Source: Deltaproteobacteria bacterium
GTDB taxonomy: Bacteria; Myxococcota_A; Polyangia; Polyangiales; Polyangiaceae
Length of the DNA: 64,000 nt
Assembly: GCA_016218915.1 (NCBI GenBank)
Contig: JACRCQ010000054.1
Coordinates: forward strand, 62,001 to 126,000
Direction of reading: 5' to 3'
In this document: positions 17,763 to 26,750 of the stretch, piece after piece
How the letters are laid out: every line of letters starts with the position of its first letter
How positions within the stretch are numbered: the stretch's first letter is position 1
The notes under the pieces: model-generated
Told to the model about the DNA's origin: nothing
Database searches by the model: none
What the model saw: the letters and a program-made list of their open reading frames with translations, nothing else
Made by a program: the position numbers and the translations under genes

Positions 17763-19571
17763 TCAATGCACGGGCGCTTGCGGAAGGCGGGCAAGCACGC
17801 GCCACCGGATCTGCTTGAGAGGGTTGTCTCCAATCATCAGGTTCTGGTCGCCCGTGCGCCTATTGTCCTCGATCAACCTCGAGAGCCCGTCGGCAACTGC
17901 CTGATCGCCGTCCGGCGTGAGGTGATCGATCGCACGCCCTGCCACGTACTTGATCGCAGCGTTCCGAATCCGCGGGAGTCGCAGGAGGACCTCGTTGCGT
18001 ACGGACTCCCTGCGCGAATACCCCAAAATCCCGATCATGTACGCTGCCTTGATGCCGGTCATCTGGCGCCGGTTCTCTTGGATAGCAGGATCGTCGAGCT
18101 TCGCGAGGTAGCAGGGGATCTTGTCGCCGCATTCGATCACGAGCTCCTTGGATGCTGCAAAGGCCTCCTTCTCGAGCTTGGACTCGTCAGGGCGAGGCGC
18201 CCATTGCTGGATCGCTTTCTCGACTTTCGCCACGTGCTCCTTCTTCATGAGCCGAATCAAGGACACGAGCACCTGGTCGCGGACCGCCTGCACTTCGTCG
18301 TCAGATCCACGAGCCTCTCTGCCGCGCTTGAGCAGCTTGTCAATCACAGCCGGGTCGAAGAACGCGTCGACCCGCTCGAGCAGCATCTCTACCGCTGACT
18401 CTCCTGTGGGAAGGTCCACCGATGCCGGCATCTTCATCATCACGTCGAGGTACGCTGCCAGGGATGCTGCCGAGGGCGGGAGCTTCGAAAGCTCGCGTGC
18501 CAGCACCGCCCGGGTGACGTCGTCGCTCGATCGTGCAAGCGCGTCCATCAAGGGCTTGGTTCCTTCCGAGCATCCCACTGTGCCGAGCACCATCGCCGCA
18601 TTGCGCGTCACGGCGGCTTCCGGGTCCTGCTGGATCAGCGCCCGGGCATAGTCGTTCACCTCTTGGTCCTTGCCGAGCAGGATGTCGCTCAGCATGGGAA
18701 CGGCCGGCTTGCCGATCTTCACCAGAGACATCACCGCGGTCGCGGCGATGTCGGTCTTGTTGGGGTTCACGACGCACTTGAGCAGGGGCCGGATCGCTCG
18801 GGTGCTCTTGAGGTTGCCGAGGATCTCGGCGGACGTGACCTGCCAGAATTGCTCGTTTCGATACGCTCGGATCGTGTCCTTGGAGGCATCCCTCTCGATC
18901 GTGACCATGGGTCGATCGATGCGCTCCAGAAGCAGCGTCTCCCACGTGGGCGCGGAGATGTCGCGCATCGCGTCCATGAACTGCTTGAAGACGAGTCCAC
19001 CTTGCTCCGATCCCGCCTCGAGGCGCACGAAAGCAGCTCCGATCGCGTCCAGGACCCTGGATTCCCGTACACCGGAGTCTGCGATAGCGCGTACTGCAGC
19101 CGCGGCGTCCTGCGCGTCGCTGTCTGACCGCAGCTCCCGTATCGCGTGCTCCCACGCAGGCAAGGCGCGCGCGTCGCGGATCGACGCCAGCGCGCGCATC
19201 AGCCGTTCACGATGGCTCCAGTCGAGGCGGCCCGAGACATAGGTCTGCGCGAGCGGAGCTACGAAGCAATCTGCAAAGGCCTTCATCCTCGGGTGAGCAG
19301 GATCCTTGCCAGCGGCTGCGTACGTGTCGTCGAAGAGCTGCATCGTCCGCTCAATGGCCGGAATTCGATGGTCAGGATCGTGAAGCTGCGACGCGAGCAC
19401 CTTCTGCCCTGGATCTGCGCAATAGGATTGCGCGACAGTGTCAGGGGCGACCGAAGCCGACGGGGCAGCGATCAGGGCGGAAACCGTCGGTGCCACGGGC
19501 GTGGCGCTCGGAGGGGCCGGCGGAGCGCAGGACAAGGCAAGGGCGGCGGACAAAGGCAGCAACCGGCGCAT
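17763..19571 (-). CDS. HEAT-repeat lipoprotein
   Basis: The 602-residue protein has a lipoprotein signal (AALALSCAPP, Cys at about 15) and a Pro/Ala linker. It is otherwise alpha-solenoid: repeated helical pairs such as TSAEILGNLKSTRAIRPLL, TAVMSLVKIGKPAVPML and AAMVLGTVGCSEGTKPLMDA. HEAT solenoids are protein-binding scaffolds. ATG 19571 has GAGGTGA upstream; an in-frame GTG at 19577 would overlap the previous gene by 4 bp (GTGA). Either way the pair is translationally coupled to 19574-19900. The partner is unknown. Confidence 0.85.
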   Translation of the reverse strand: MRRLLPLSAALALSCAPPAPPSATPVAPTVSALIAAPSASVAPDTVAQSYCADPGQKVLASQLHDPDHRIPAIERTMQLFDDTYAAAGKDPAHPRMKAFADCFVAPLAQTYVSGRLDWSHRERLMRALASIRDARALPAWEHAIRELRSDSDAQDAAAAVRAIADSGVRESRVLDAIGAAFVRLEAGSEQGGLVFKQFMDAMRDISAPTWETLLLERIDRPMVTIERDASKDTIRAYRNEQFWQVTSAEILGNLKSTRAIRPLLKCVVNPNKTDIAATAVMSLVKIGKPAVPMLSDILLGKDQEVNDYARALIQQDPEAAVTRNAAMVLGTVGCSEGTKPLMDALARSSDDVTRAVLARELSKLPPSAASLAAYLDVMMKMPASVDLPTGESAVEMLLERVDAFFDPAVIDKLLKRGREARGSDDEVQAVRDQVLVSLIRLMKKEHVAKVEKAIQQWAPRPDESKLEKEAFAASKELVIECGDKIPCYLAKLDDPAIQENRRQMTGIKAAYMIGILGYSRRESVRNEVLLRLPRIRNAAIKYVAGRAIDHLTPDGDQAVADGLSRLIEDNRRTGDQNLMIGDNPLKQIRWRVLARLPQAPVH

Positions 19572-19573
19572 GC

Positions 19574-19900
19574 TCACCTCGGCCGCGGCCCGGCGTCCAT
19601 CATCGGCGGTGGACCGTATACCTCGAGCGGCGCCGGTGATGCGTCCCGAGGCGGGCCGGCATCGGCGGCTGGCGCGGGCGGGGGACCGTACACGCTGACC
19701 TGGGGAGAATCCCCGTGCGAGCCGCCCCCTTTGTCACAGCCCGCAGCCGAGAAAGCGAGTGCCACAGCCCCGATTCCCAGCGCGACAGGAAGCGCTCCGA
19801 CGCGTTCCACACGCTTGTGGCAGAACGGGCAGACTTCCTCGTGGATTCGGATGTGACGGCAGCAGGCGGAGCAACATCGGAAGTGTGTTTGCGAGCCCAT
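19574..19900 (-). CDS. zinc-ribbon small membrane protein
   Basis: The 108-residue protein begins with a zinc-ribbon-like pair of Cys knuckles (CCSACCRHIRIHEEVCPFCHKRV, split here as CCSACC and CPFC). A transmembrane segment follows at about 36-52 (LPVALGIGAVALAFSAAG), then a Pro-rich tail carrying two VYGPPP motifs. This arrangement recurs in Polyangiales genomes; its function is unknown. It is directly upstream of the HEAT-repeat lipoprotein and divergent from the expansin gene. Confidence 0.72.
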   Translation of the reverse strand: MGSQTHFRCCSACCRHIRIHEEVCPFCHKRVERVGALPVALGIGAVALAFSAAGCDKGGGSHGDSPQVSVYGPPPAPAADAGPPRDASPAPLEVYGPPPMMDAGPRPR

Positions 19901-19978
19901 GGCCACGGATTACCACGCAGGGCGAAGCTTGGGAACCCAGCAGGCAGGCGGAAGCGCGCCCTGGCGGCAGAGGGACCG

Positions 19979-20007
19979 TTGACTCTTCTGGCACCCTGCT
20001 ATCTCAT
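19979..20007 (+). promoter_or_regulatory. predicted promoter of the expansin gene
   Basis: TTGACT (19979-19984), 17 bp, then TCTCAT (20002-20007) ends 6 nt before ATG 20014. The -35 box is good; the -10 box lacks the usual second-position A. If used, the message would be nearly leaderless. Confidence 0.35.
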
Positions 20008-20013
20008 GTGGGG

Positions 20014-21378
20014 ATGATGCGCCTGATCCGTCGAAAGCTCAGGAACCTGGCTGCAGCCGCTGCGATCGCTTCCACGGTGGCGTGCGGAAACGGGGACGCG
20101 GGCTCCCCGGGATCGACCGGCGGAACAGGTGGCGCCCACGCCGGCGGCAATGGCTCTGGTGGGACCGCCGCAGGTGGCGGTGCTGCCGCAGGTAGCGGAG
20201 GTGCTGCCATCGGCGGGGGCGGGACCGCACCTGGAGTGTCGAGCGAGTGCGGAAGCGTGCGGCTCACGCAGTACACTGCGGACGATCGCGGATGGTGCGG
20301 GTTCGACCGCTCGCACGCGGCGCTGCCGGACTTCGTACGCGCAGGCATGACCGTGGCCATCGCAGAGCCGTACAACGGCAGCTCGTATCAGGGCGACCCC
20401 GGAGAGGCATGCGGCGAGTGCTGGGAGCTGGACACCATGGCCAGTACCCAGCTCGTGATGGTGCATGATCTGTGTCCGGTCCAGGGCAATCCCGTATGCG
20501 CCGGCAGCCATTTCCACTTTGATCTCTCCAGCGAAACCGCAGCAGCGGTCCATGGTGGCGGAAGCCTGGGCGAGGCCGCGCTGCGTCGTGTGCCGTGCCC
20601 GGTGACCGGGGCGATCCAGGCACGGATCAGCGACCGGAACCCCTATGGCTACCTCAAGATCGCCTTCTTCAACCATCGCTTCCCGATCCGCACTGCAGAG
20701 TATCGCCCTGTGGGCAGCGACGCGTGGCTACCCATGGCGCGTTGTCTTGCCCGCTGGTGCGTGGACGGCGACAAGAGCACGTTTGCCGAATCCGGTCCTG
20801 GAGCCGTGTTCAGGCTGACAAGCGCGAAGGGCGAGCTGGCAGAGGGCGCCGCAGTGCTCAGCTACGCCACAGGCGCCGATTCGGTATTCGACACTGGCGC
20901 GCAGTTCGCTCCAGAGGCGCCGCCAGCCGGTGTGTGCGAGTTCAAGCCCCCTGGCGACGTGTACGATGAAGGGTGGGGCGGCATCGAGGGAGTGCGCTGG
21001 GAGATCAATCCGTGGGGCAACTCCACGGCCGCCGAGATCAAGGACGGCTGCGCGGAATCAAGTGCGTCGTGCGTGCTTCTCGGCAACTTCGCCGGAGGCG
21101 GCGCACACATCACCTATCGGACCTACTTCCCCACCGCGACGTTTGCCCACCTCACGCTGCAGCTGCGGACGCAATCGGGCAGCGGCGCGGTCGAGGTGGC
21201 GCCGAGGTCCGAGGCTGGACGGTGCGATCCGACCACGGTCGAGGTCGACAGCCAGTGGAAGTCGGTGGACATCGATGTAGCGGCGCGATGCACGATGTAC
21301 AACGAGCTTCAGGGGCTCACGATCAGCAAGTCGAGCGCGTCCATGGATCTCGTGGTCGACGAGATCTTCTTCAAATAG
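20014..21378 (+). CDS. expansin-family lipoprotein with extra C-terminal carbohydrate-binding-like domain
   Basis: The 454-residue product has a lipobox (ASTVACGNG) and a Gly-rich linker to about 70. An expansin module follows: a double-psi barrel D1 (about 75-190) with GEACGECWELD, the acidic motif VMVHDLCPVQGN and SHFHFDLS, then D2 (about 195-290), a CBM63-like beta sandwich beginning DRNPYGYLKIAFFNHRFP. A further beta-sandwich-like domain (about 300-454, GVRWEINPWGN and VDIDVAARC) looks like an added sugar-binding module. Expansins loosen cellulose/xyloglucan networks without hydrolysis. The Asp in HDLCP matches the conserved acidic residue of D1. The function fits a cellulolytic or plant-debris-associated myxobacterium; the lipid anchor is unusual for expansins. 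The start choice between ATG 20014 and 20017 is uncertain. Confidence 0.85.
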   Translation: MMRLIRRKLRNLAAAAAIASTVACGNGDAGSPGSTGGTGGAHAGGNGSGGTAAGGGAAAGSGGAAIGGGGTAPGVSSECGSVRLTQYTADDRGWCGFDRSHAALPDFVRAGMTVAIAEPYNGSSYQGDPGEACGECWELDTMASTQLVMVHDLCPVQGNPVCAGSHFHFDLSSETAAAVHGGGSLGEAALRRVPCPVTGAIQARISDRNPYGYLKIAFFNHRFPIRTAEYRPVGSDAWLPMARCLARWCVDGDKSTFAESGPGAVFRLTSAKGELAEGAAVLSYATGADSVFDTGAQFAPEAPPAGVCEFKPPGDVYDEGWGGIEGVRWEINPWGNSTAAEIKDGCAESSASCVLLGNFAGGGAHITYRTYFPTATFAHLTLQLRTQSGSGAVEVAPRSEAGRCDPTTVEVDSQWKSVDIDVAARCTMYNELQGLTISKSSASMDLVVDEIFFK

Positions 21379-21382
21379 CGGG

Positions 21383-23203
21383 TCAACGCGTGCCCGGCGG
21401 GTCGGCCATCCACGGCGGGGAGCCCTGCTCGCGCAGCTGTTGTTGCAGCTTGGCGCGCAGGGAGGATGGATGGGCGGGCTTCGCAGCGTACGCGGTCGTC
21501 CCTGCGTCTGACGCCGGCGGATCGTCCCAGAAGTCCGATGTGCCGAACATCGCCTGCGCCAGCGCGGCCGTACCTTTGAAGTTGATCGGGAGCACCTGCG
21601 ATACGCACGAAGTGTCCAACGGCGCCTTGGGATCCTTGGCAAAGGCGAGCAGCAGACGCATGCCGCAATGCTCTGCATCGGCAGCGTCGGACAGCGGTGT
21701 TGCCGAGGACACCCCATGGGGCGCGTTGGGGAATTCGACGTAGGTCTGGCTGGGCTGGGTGTAGTGGTCCTGCACGTTCGAGGCTTCGTACCAGCTGGTG
21801 GCAGGATCGAGACGCCCTTGCATCATCAGCATCGGAGTCGCGGAAGAGGGCCATTGGTTGTCATAGGCAGGATCGTTGTAGACCGGCCACTCGGCGAGAA
21901 TCTGCAGGCGCGACGGACCGAGGAACTTGGCGACGTAGGCGGTGTTGCGGATGTCCTCGAAGTACTGGACCAGGTCCACGCCCTCGAACGCAGGCGTCAT
22001 CCACATCTCGGACAGGGAGATGTGATGCTGCAGGAGGATGGAATAGGATTGGATGTCCCAGACGCCTCCGGCGCCGAAGAAAAAGTCGACGACGCTGCTG
22101 ACCGCTGCCACGTCCTGGGAGCTGCAGCGCTCGAGGCGATAGATCGTGGCGGGAGCCGCGCTGTAGGACGGGTGATAGTAGAGCATGTAGGCGAGCAGCT
22201 GGCTCACGGCATAGCGAGACAGCTTGGCAGCCGAGCAGTGCCCGTTCTGCAGGTTCTGCAGGAGGGTACCGAGCCGCGCCCATGGGTCAGGCCCCAGCTT
22301 GGATGCGCAGAACGCGTCGGCAGCGCAGACGCCGAAGAAGTCCTTGCCCGTCTTGTTGCCCAGCTCGTCGTAGTTGATGAACGTGGACATGGGCGTGGCA
22401 ATCCCCTCGATGATCACCCCGTCGGCTTGCGCAGGAGCCACTTGCAGGTACCGCTGCGCGAAGTAGGTGCCGTAGGAACCTCCCCAGACGATCACCTTCT
22501 TGCCAGGCATCCGCGTGGCTTCGATCAGCGCAGCCAGATCCATGGATGAATCCGTGGTGGTGATGGCGCCGAGCTCGTCGCCGTATTCCTGCTGGAGATA
22601 GGGGATGCACTCCACGGCTTCGGCCACCGAAATCGAGGAGCCGGATGGGCTTGTCGCGCTCTCTGCGTTTGGGCACCCCAGCCGCCTGGAGAATCCGGTG
22701 CCGCGATGATCAAGGGTGTAGAGCTCCAGCCCTGGATCCATTTCGCGCCACCGCTCCATCCGGGAAGGGAAGCCGACCACGCCGGATGCGCCTGGACCTC
22801 CGTGCAGCAGCCACATCTGGGCATGCGGCTGGGTCTTGGCCTTCAGCCGCTTGGCCCGGATTCCGATCGTCCTGCCGTCCGGCTTGCGCCAGTACAGGGG
22901 CATGCTCACGGTCGCGCACTCTGCAAGCCCGTCGTCCGCCCCCTCGTACAGGGAGCACGGCTCCCACAGGACCTGGATGCCAGCATAGGGGCTGTCAGGT
23001 GGGGCGTCTGCGGCTTGCTGGTCCAAGCCTGCATCGTTGCTCGCAGCCTCAGCATCGCTGGCATCAGGTTGGACGGCAGGTTCCTGGGCCGGGCTGCTTG
23101 AGGAGCTGCACGCAGAAGCGGCGAGCCAGACACAGGAGCTGAGCGCGCAGAGCGCGAGCATCGATCGCGTCAGCGCCTTTCGTGAGCTTGAGGGAGCGGA
23201 CAT
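21383..23203 (-). CDS. S33-type alpha/beta-hydrolase lipoprotein (tripeptidyl aminopeptidase-like)
   Basis: The 606-residue protein has a lipobox (WLAASAC) and an Asp/Ala linker. An alpha/beta-hydrolase fold of the proline iminopeptidase/tripeptidyl aminopeptidase type follows: HGGPGASG oxyanion motif at about 134, nucleophile elbow VWGGSYGTY (Ser at about 243), an Asp in MQGRLDPATS (about 464) and the catalytic His in PNAPHGVSS (about 496). The long insert between 270 and 450 is the usual cap domain. It probably releases short peptides from protein N-termini outside the cell, in line with a predatory lifestyle. The start at ATG 23203 is fixed by a GGAGGT site 7 nt upstream. It is convergent with the expansin gene (4-bp gap). 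Confidence 0.88.
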   Translation of the reverse strand: MSAPSSSRKALTRSMLALCALSSCVWLAASACSSSSSPAQEPAVQPDASDAEAASNDAGLDQQAADAPPDSPYAGIQVLWEPCSLYEGADDGLAECATVSMPLYWRKPDGRTIGIRAKRLKAKTQPHAQMWLLHGGPGASGVVGFPSRMERWREMDPGLELYTLDHRGTGFSRRLGCPNAESATSPSGSSISVAEAVECIPYLQQEYGDELGAITTTDSSMDLAALIEATRMPGKKVIVWGGSYGTYFAQRYLQVAPAQADGVIIEGIATPMSTFINYDELGNKTGKDFFGVCAADAFCASKLGPDPWARLGTLLQNLQNGHCSAAKLSRYAVSQLLAYMLYYHPSYSAAPATIYRLERCSSQDVAAVSSVVDFFFGAGGVWDIQSYSILLQHHISLSEMWMTPAFEGVDLVQYFEDIRNTAYVAKFLGPSRLQILAEWPVYNDPAYDNQWPSSATPMLMMQGRLDPATSWYEASNVQDHYTQPSQTYVEFPNAPHGVSSATPLSDAADAEHCGMRLLLAFAKDPKAPLDTSCVSQVLPINFKGTAALAQAMFGTSDFWDDPPASDAGTTAYAAKPAHPSSLRAKLQQQLREQGSPPWMADPPGTR

Positions 23204-23422
23204 GGGCGACACCTCCGGCGAACCAAGGGAGATCCGGCCGAGAAGTGCACGCCGCGTGCCACGGCCCGCTTACACAGAATCAGCGCAGCAGCCGTAGAAT
23301 CCCGCGCAGTGAAGAGTCGTCCTGCAGCCGCGGAAAGCGATCGGCAGAAGTCGTACACGCGCCGTTAGCAAAAGCACATCGCGCCGCTCACGCGAGTCAG
23401 GTCAGGGGAACGGATCGCTTCC

Positions 23423-24928
23423 ATGGTTGTCACGAGACGCATGATGCAATCGCGGCTGTGCCTTGAGGTGTCGATTGCCTGGGGAGACACGCTGCTGCGC
23501 GTGGTGCACCTTGCACCGCCGCGGGATTTCTCCGTTGGTGTTGACCCTGGATGCGACGTCGCGATCCCGGCCGAGATCCTGGGCGCTCCCAGGTCGCGCA
23601 TCGTCGAGGTGACCCGTACGGGCGACCTGTGGTTGGTCGTGCCCGATTGCGCAAAAGGCTGGGTACAGAACCTGAGCGACGCACGCATCGAACATGTCGG
23701 CCCACGGGAGCAGAGCGGAAGCCGACGCAAGCTCGCCCTTCGATACGGGGCTGTCGGCTGGATCGAGATGGGAGCGATCAAGGTTCGCATCTCGGTCGAG
23801 CAGCCGGTGCGACGCCCTTCGCGTTGGACTCGGTCGGGCGCGGGTTGGGCCCTGGGCTCGATGCTGCTGTCTCTTGTCGCGCACGCAGCGGGGTTGATGT
23901 CCGGGTGGCTCTACGCGCCGCCGCTCGGCATCTCGGAAAGCGAAGATGCGCTGCGGGACCAGATGACGCTGATGCAGCAGTATCTGAGCGCCACTGCGCA
24001 GACCGAGCGCGACTGGCCGGTGGAAGCTGTGGTCTCCGAGCTTCCGATTCCTGAGGGCGGAACGGGTGTCCGGTCCAAGGGCGAGGAAGGCGGGATGGGA
24101 ACGATCAGCGCCCGCGGCCCGATCCGTCGTTTTGGAATCAAGGGTCCGGCAGACAACGCGGATGCACACATTGCGAGCCTGGACGCGCGAAGTGAAGCGG
24201 CCGAGTTCGGGTTGATCGGGCTTTTGAATGCCGGCGCGGGCGGCGATCCGTATGCACCTGTGGCTGCCTGGGGAAGGGAAAGTTCCCTTGGCACGGACGC
24301 GTTGAGTGCGAGCGGCGCGATGTGGGGCGAAGCGCCTGGAGAGGCGTTTGGCGTGGGAGGACTCGGGCTTTCGGGAATCGGAGAAGGAGGGGGCGGCAGG
24401 GGCGAAGGGTTGGGACTGGGAAGGATCAACACAGTAGGGCATGGCGCCGGGACAGGGACTTCCCAGGGATTTGGCAAGGATGGGGAAGGGCGCGGCATGA
24501 GTGCTTGTGGATGCGGCGATGCCAGTGGTCATTACTACAGCGACGGCTTCAACGCGGGGTCAGCGGGGCGAATGAGAGCCGGCCGCAAGCAAGGTGCCCT
24601 GCTGGCTGCGGCGGCCGCCGAGCAGGACCCAGAGGGCGGACGGCTTCCGCCAGAGACCATCCAGAGAATCGTCCGCGGGAGCTACGGCAGATACCGCGCA
24701 TGCTACCAGAGCGCACTCAAGTACAACCCGTCGCTCGCGGGGCGCGTGTCGGTCCGGTTCATCATCGCGCGCGACGGCTCTGTGGCGATCGCGAGCGACG
24801 CGGGGTCGGACCTGGCCGATCGCGGCGCTGTGCAGTGCGTTCTCGCGTCGTTCCGTCAGCTCTCCTTCCCGAGCCCTGTGGGAGGGATCGTGAGCGTGTT
24901 GTACCCTCTGGTCTTCTCGCCCGCGTGA
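23423..24928 (+). CDS. AgmX/PglI C-terminal-domain envelope protein
   Basis: The 501-residue protein has a beta-rich N-terminus (about 10-120) resembling a forkhead-associated-type domain, not confirmed. One membrane helix lies at about 145-165 (ALGSMLLSLVAHAAGLMSG), then a long low-complexity Gly region (about 240-390) with a Cys pair (SACGCGD). The C-terminal domain at about 410-500 has the AgmX/PglI signature (PETIQRIVRGSYGRYRACY, with VRFIIARDGSV, the Cys in VQCVLASFRQLSFP and the C-terminal VLYPLVFSP). This TonB-like periplasmic module was named for adventurous-gliding proteins of Myxococcus. A specific motility role cannot be claimed. Confidence 0.8.
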   Translation: MVVTRRMMQSRLCLEVSIAWGDTLLRVVHLAPPRDFSVGVDPGCDVAIPAEILGAPRSRIVEVTRTGDLWLVVPDCAKGWVQNLSDARIEHVGPREQSGSRRKLALRYGAVGWIEMGAIKVRISVEQPVRRPSRWTRSGAGWALGSMLLSLVAHAAGLMSGWLYAPPLGISESEDALRDQMTLMQQYLSATAQTERDWPVEAVVSELPIPEGGTGVRSKGEEGGMGTISARGPIRRFGIKGPADNADAHIASLDARSEAAEFGLIGLLNAGAGGDPYAPVAAWGRESSLGTDALSASGAMWGEAPGEAFGVGGLGLSGIGEGGGGRGEGLGLGRINTVGHGAGTGTSQGFGKDGEGRGMSACGCGDASGHYYSDGFNAGSAGRMRAGRKQGALLAAAAAEQDPEGGRLPPETIQRIVRGSYGRYRACYQSALKYNPSLAGRVSVRFIIARDGSVAIASDAGSDLADRGAVQCVLASFRQLSFPSPVGGIVSVLYPLVFSPA

Positions 24929-25045
24929 GGCAAGGGGGCTGATAAGCGATGAGAATACGGACGTGATGCACTGCGTTCAACGCCGGAATTCGTCGTTGCG
25001 ACGGGCTATCGCAATTGACGCGCGCAGCGTGTACCATGGGGGACG

Positions 25046-25783
25046 GTGGATCGCGCACGAACTCTCGCAGCAGTGTGGGTGCTCTGCATCCTCGCAGCGG
25101 GCTGCTCCGGCTCCGGCGAAACGGCGACCGGCGGAGGTGGCGCGTTGGTGGACCAGTCCGCACCCGACGCTACGGAGACGAGCGTTTGCTCGCCGTCGAC
25201 ATGCACGCAGCAGAACGCAAACTGCGGCAAGACACCGGACGGCTGCGGGGGCGTCCTGTCCTGCGGCTCGTGCGACGATGCGCTCAAGTGCGGCGGAGCC
25301 GGGCCCAACCGCTGCGGCGTCAATACGTGCGCTGCAAAGACCTGCGAGGACTTGGGGTGCGGGATCGTGTCGGACGGCTGCGGTGACGCGCTGGATTGCG
25401 GAGCCTGCGCGCCCGGCTGTCCTGGGACGTGCGTACCGGGCACCAAGAAGTCGTGCTCCAAGTGCGGCGAGCGAACCTGCACCGCGAGCTGTGCATGGGA
25501 TGTGTGCAAGAACCAGGGCGAATGCCAGCCGGGAGAGACGATTCCGTGCCCGAACAACTGCGGCGACAAGGTCTGCTCCGGCTCGTGCTCCTGGCAGCCT
25601 TGCTCCATGGACGGCGAGCTGGTGAGCACGGACCACAGGTGCTGGTCGCCGAACCACTGCTCCATCGGTGTGGGCAAGTGCGGCGATTGCTGGCAGAGGT
25701 GCGACGGCGAGGGGGCGCTGTACGACGATGCCTGGTGCGCGCCGGAGTGCCTGTCGTGCGACGGGCAAACGGACGGGTGCTGA
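25046..25783 (+). CDS. Cys-rich lipoprotein with CGxxxDGCGG repeats
   Basis: The 245-residue protein starts at GTG 25046 with GGGGGA upstream. The signal ends in a lipobox (CILAAGC, Cys at about 20). Two copies of a roughly 35-residue module are recognisable: TCTQQNANCGKTPDGCGG-LSCGSC-LKCGGAG, then TCEDLGCGIVSDGCGD-LDCGAC. They are followed by a different Cys-rich C-terminal region with repeated CSGSCSWQPC-type segments. It shares the module with the lipoprotein at 50542-51963. Proteins with this repeat are frequent in Myxococcota and are often mislabelled tryptophan synthase alpha chain. The module probably forms disulphide knots; function unknown. Confidence 0.78.
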   Translation: MDRARTLAAVWVLCILAAGCSGSGETATGGGGALVDQSAPDATETSVCSPSTCTQQNANCGKTPDGCGGVLSCGSCDDALKCGGAGPNRCGVNTCAAKTCEDLGCGIVSDGCGDALDCGACAPGCPGTCVPGTKKSCSKCGERTCTASCAWDVCKNQGECQPGETIPCPNNCGDKVCSGSCSWQPCSMDGELVSTDHRCWSPNHCSIGVGKCGDCWQRCDGEGALYDDAWCAPECLSCDGQTDGC

Positions 25784-25789
25784 GCCGGT

Positions 25790-26677
25790 CTACGGCTGGT
25801 ACCAGTCCTTCTTGACCCGCGGATCCATCCACGAGCCGGTGTCACGGATCGTCACCAGGAGCTGCGAAGTCCGAGCGCGTCCGAGGGGCTCGTCGCCCTT
25901 GAGCTGAGGCAGCTCCTTTCGCCCGTTGGCATGGGACTGGTCGTAGAGCGCTCGCAGGGAGGGCTCCACGCACAGGTTGGCCAGATGGATCGTGTAGCCG
26001 CCTACGACATTGTCGTCGCGCGTGTACTTCAAGGTGATCGTGTTGTCTGCCACATACAGCACCAGCGCCTGGTATCCCCCGCCGATGTCGTATCCGTCCC
26101 TGGGAAGCTGCACGATCTCCCCTGGATCCATGGCGAAACCTGCCAGGGTCACCGGAGGGTCCGTGACCCACGCGCCCGCACAATTGCACCCCCAGTCCCA
26201 GGACTGCACCTGGTAGACCTCTGCGAACACCGGCATCCGATCGTCGGTGAAAAGCGTGTAAAGCTTGGGCGCCTTGTCATCCGTCGGCCCGCCAACGTCG
26301 ATCAATCCCTTGACCTCTCCGACGGCCTGCCACTTGCGCAACAGCAGATTGATGTCTCCATGCGTGTCGGGCTGGAAGGTCTCTGGCTTGACCGAGCCGG
26401 TGGAATAGGACACGCCCGGAATCGGCGCGCAGGGATCGGGGCCCGCTTCAGCAGCCGTCGAATCGCCCGCAGCGTCCTGCCCCCCTGCCCCATCCTTGGC
26501 GTCGCCCCCAGCGTCTTTGACGTCCCCACCTGCGTCCTTGGGGCCGCCGGTGTCAGAATCCAGGGCCGAGCCGTCGGGGTTCTGGTACGGCGATGCGGGG
26601 CCAGAGCTCGCATCGTCCCCGCATGCGTTGCACGCGATGCAAAGCCCCCATGCGAGGACAAGGGTTCCGTTTCTCAT
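25790..26677 (-). CDS. putative lipoprotein, unknown function
   Basis: The 295-residue product has a lipoprotein signal with a likely lipobox at NACGD (Cys at about 19). A linker of Asp/Gly/Ala repeats (KDAGGDVKDAGGDAKD) runs to about 80, then a compact domain of about 200 residues with four cysteines and strand-rich segments (LYTLFTDDRMPVFAEVY, YQALVLYVADNTITLKYT). Domain family not recognised; close paralogues are expected in related genomes. It is convergent with 25046-25783 (6-bp gap) and divergent from 26751. Confidence 0.7.
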   Translation of the reverse strand: MRNGTLVLAWGLCIACNACGDDASSGPASPYQNPDGSALDSDTGGPKDAGGDVKDAGGDAKDGAGGQDAAGDSTAAEAGPDPCAPIPGVSYSTGSVKPETFQPDTHGDINLLLRKWQAVGEVKGLIDVGGPTDDKAPKLYTLFTDDRMPVFAEVYQVQSWDWGCNCAGAWVTDPPVTLAGFAMDPGEIVQLPRDGYDIGGGYQALVLYVADNTITLKYTRDDNVVGGYTIHLANLCVEPSLRALYDQSHANGRKELPQLKGDEPLGRARTSQLLVTIRDTGSWMDPRVKKDWYQP

Positions 26678-26750
26678 GGCGCGTTCTCGAGAGTACCATG
26701 CGGGGATGCGACCGTGGCAATGGTTCCCTTGAGCGTGTGGAGTGAGCTGA

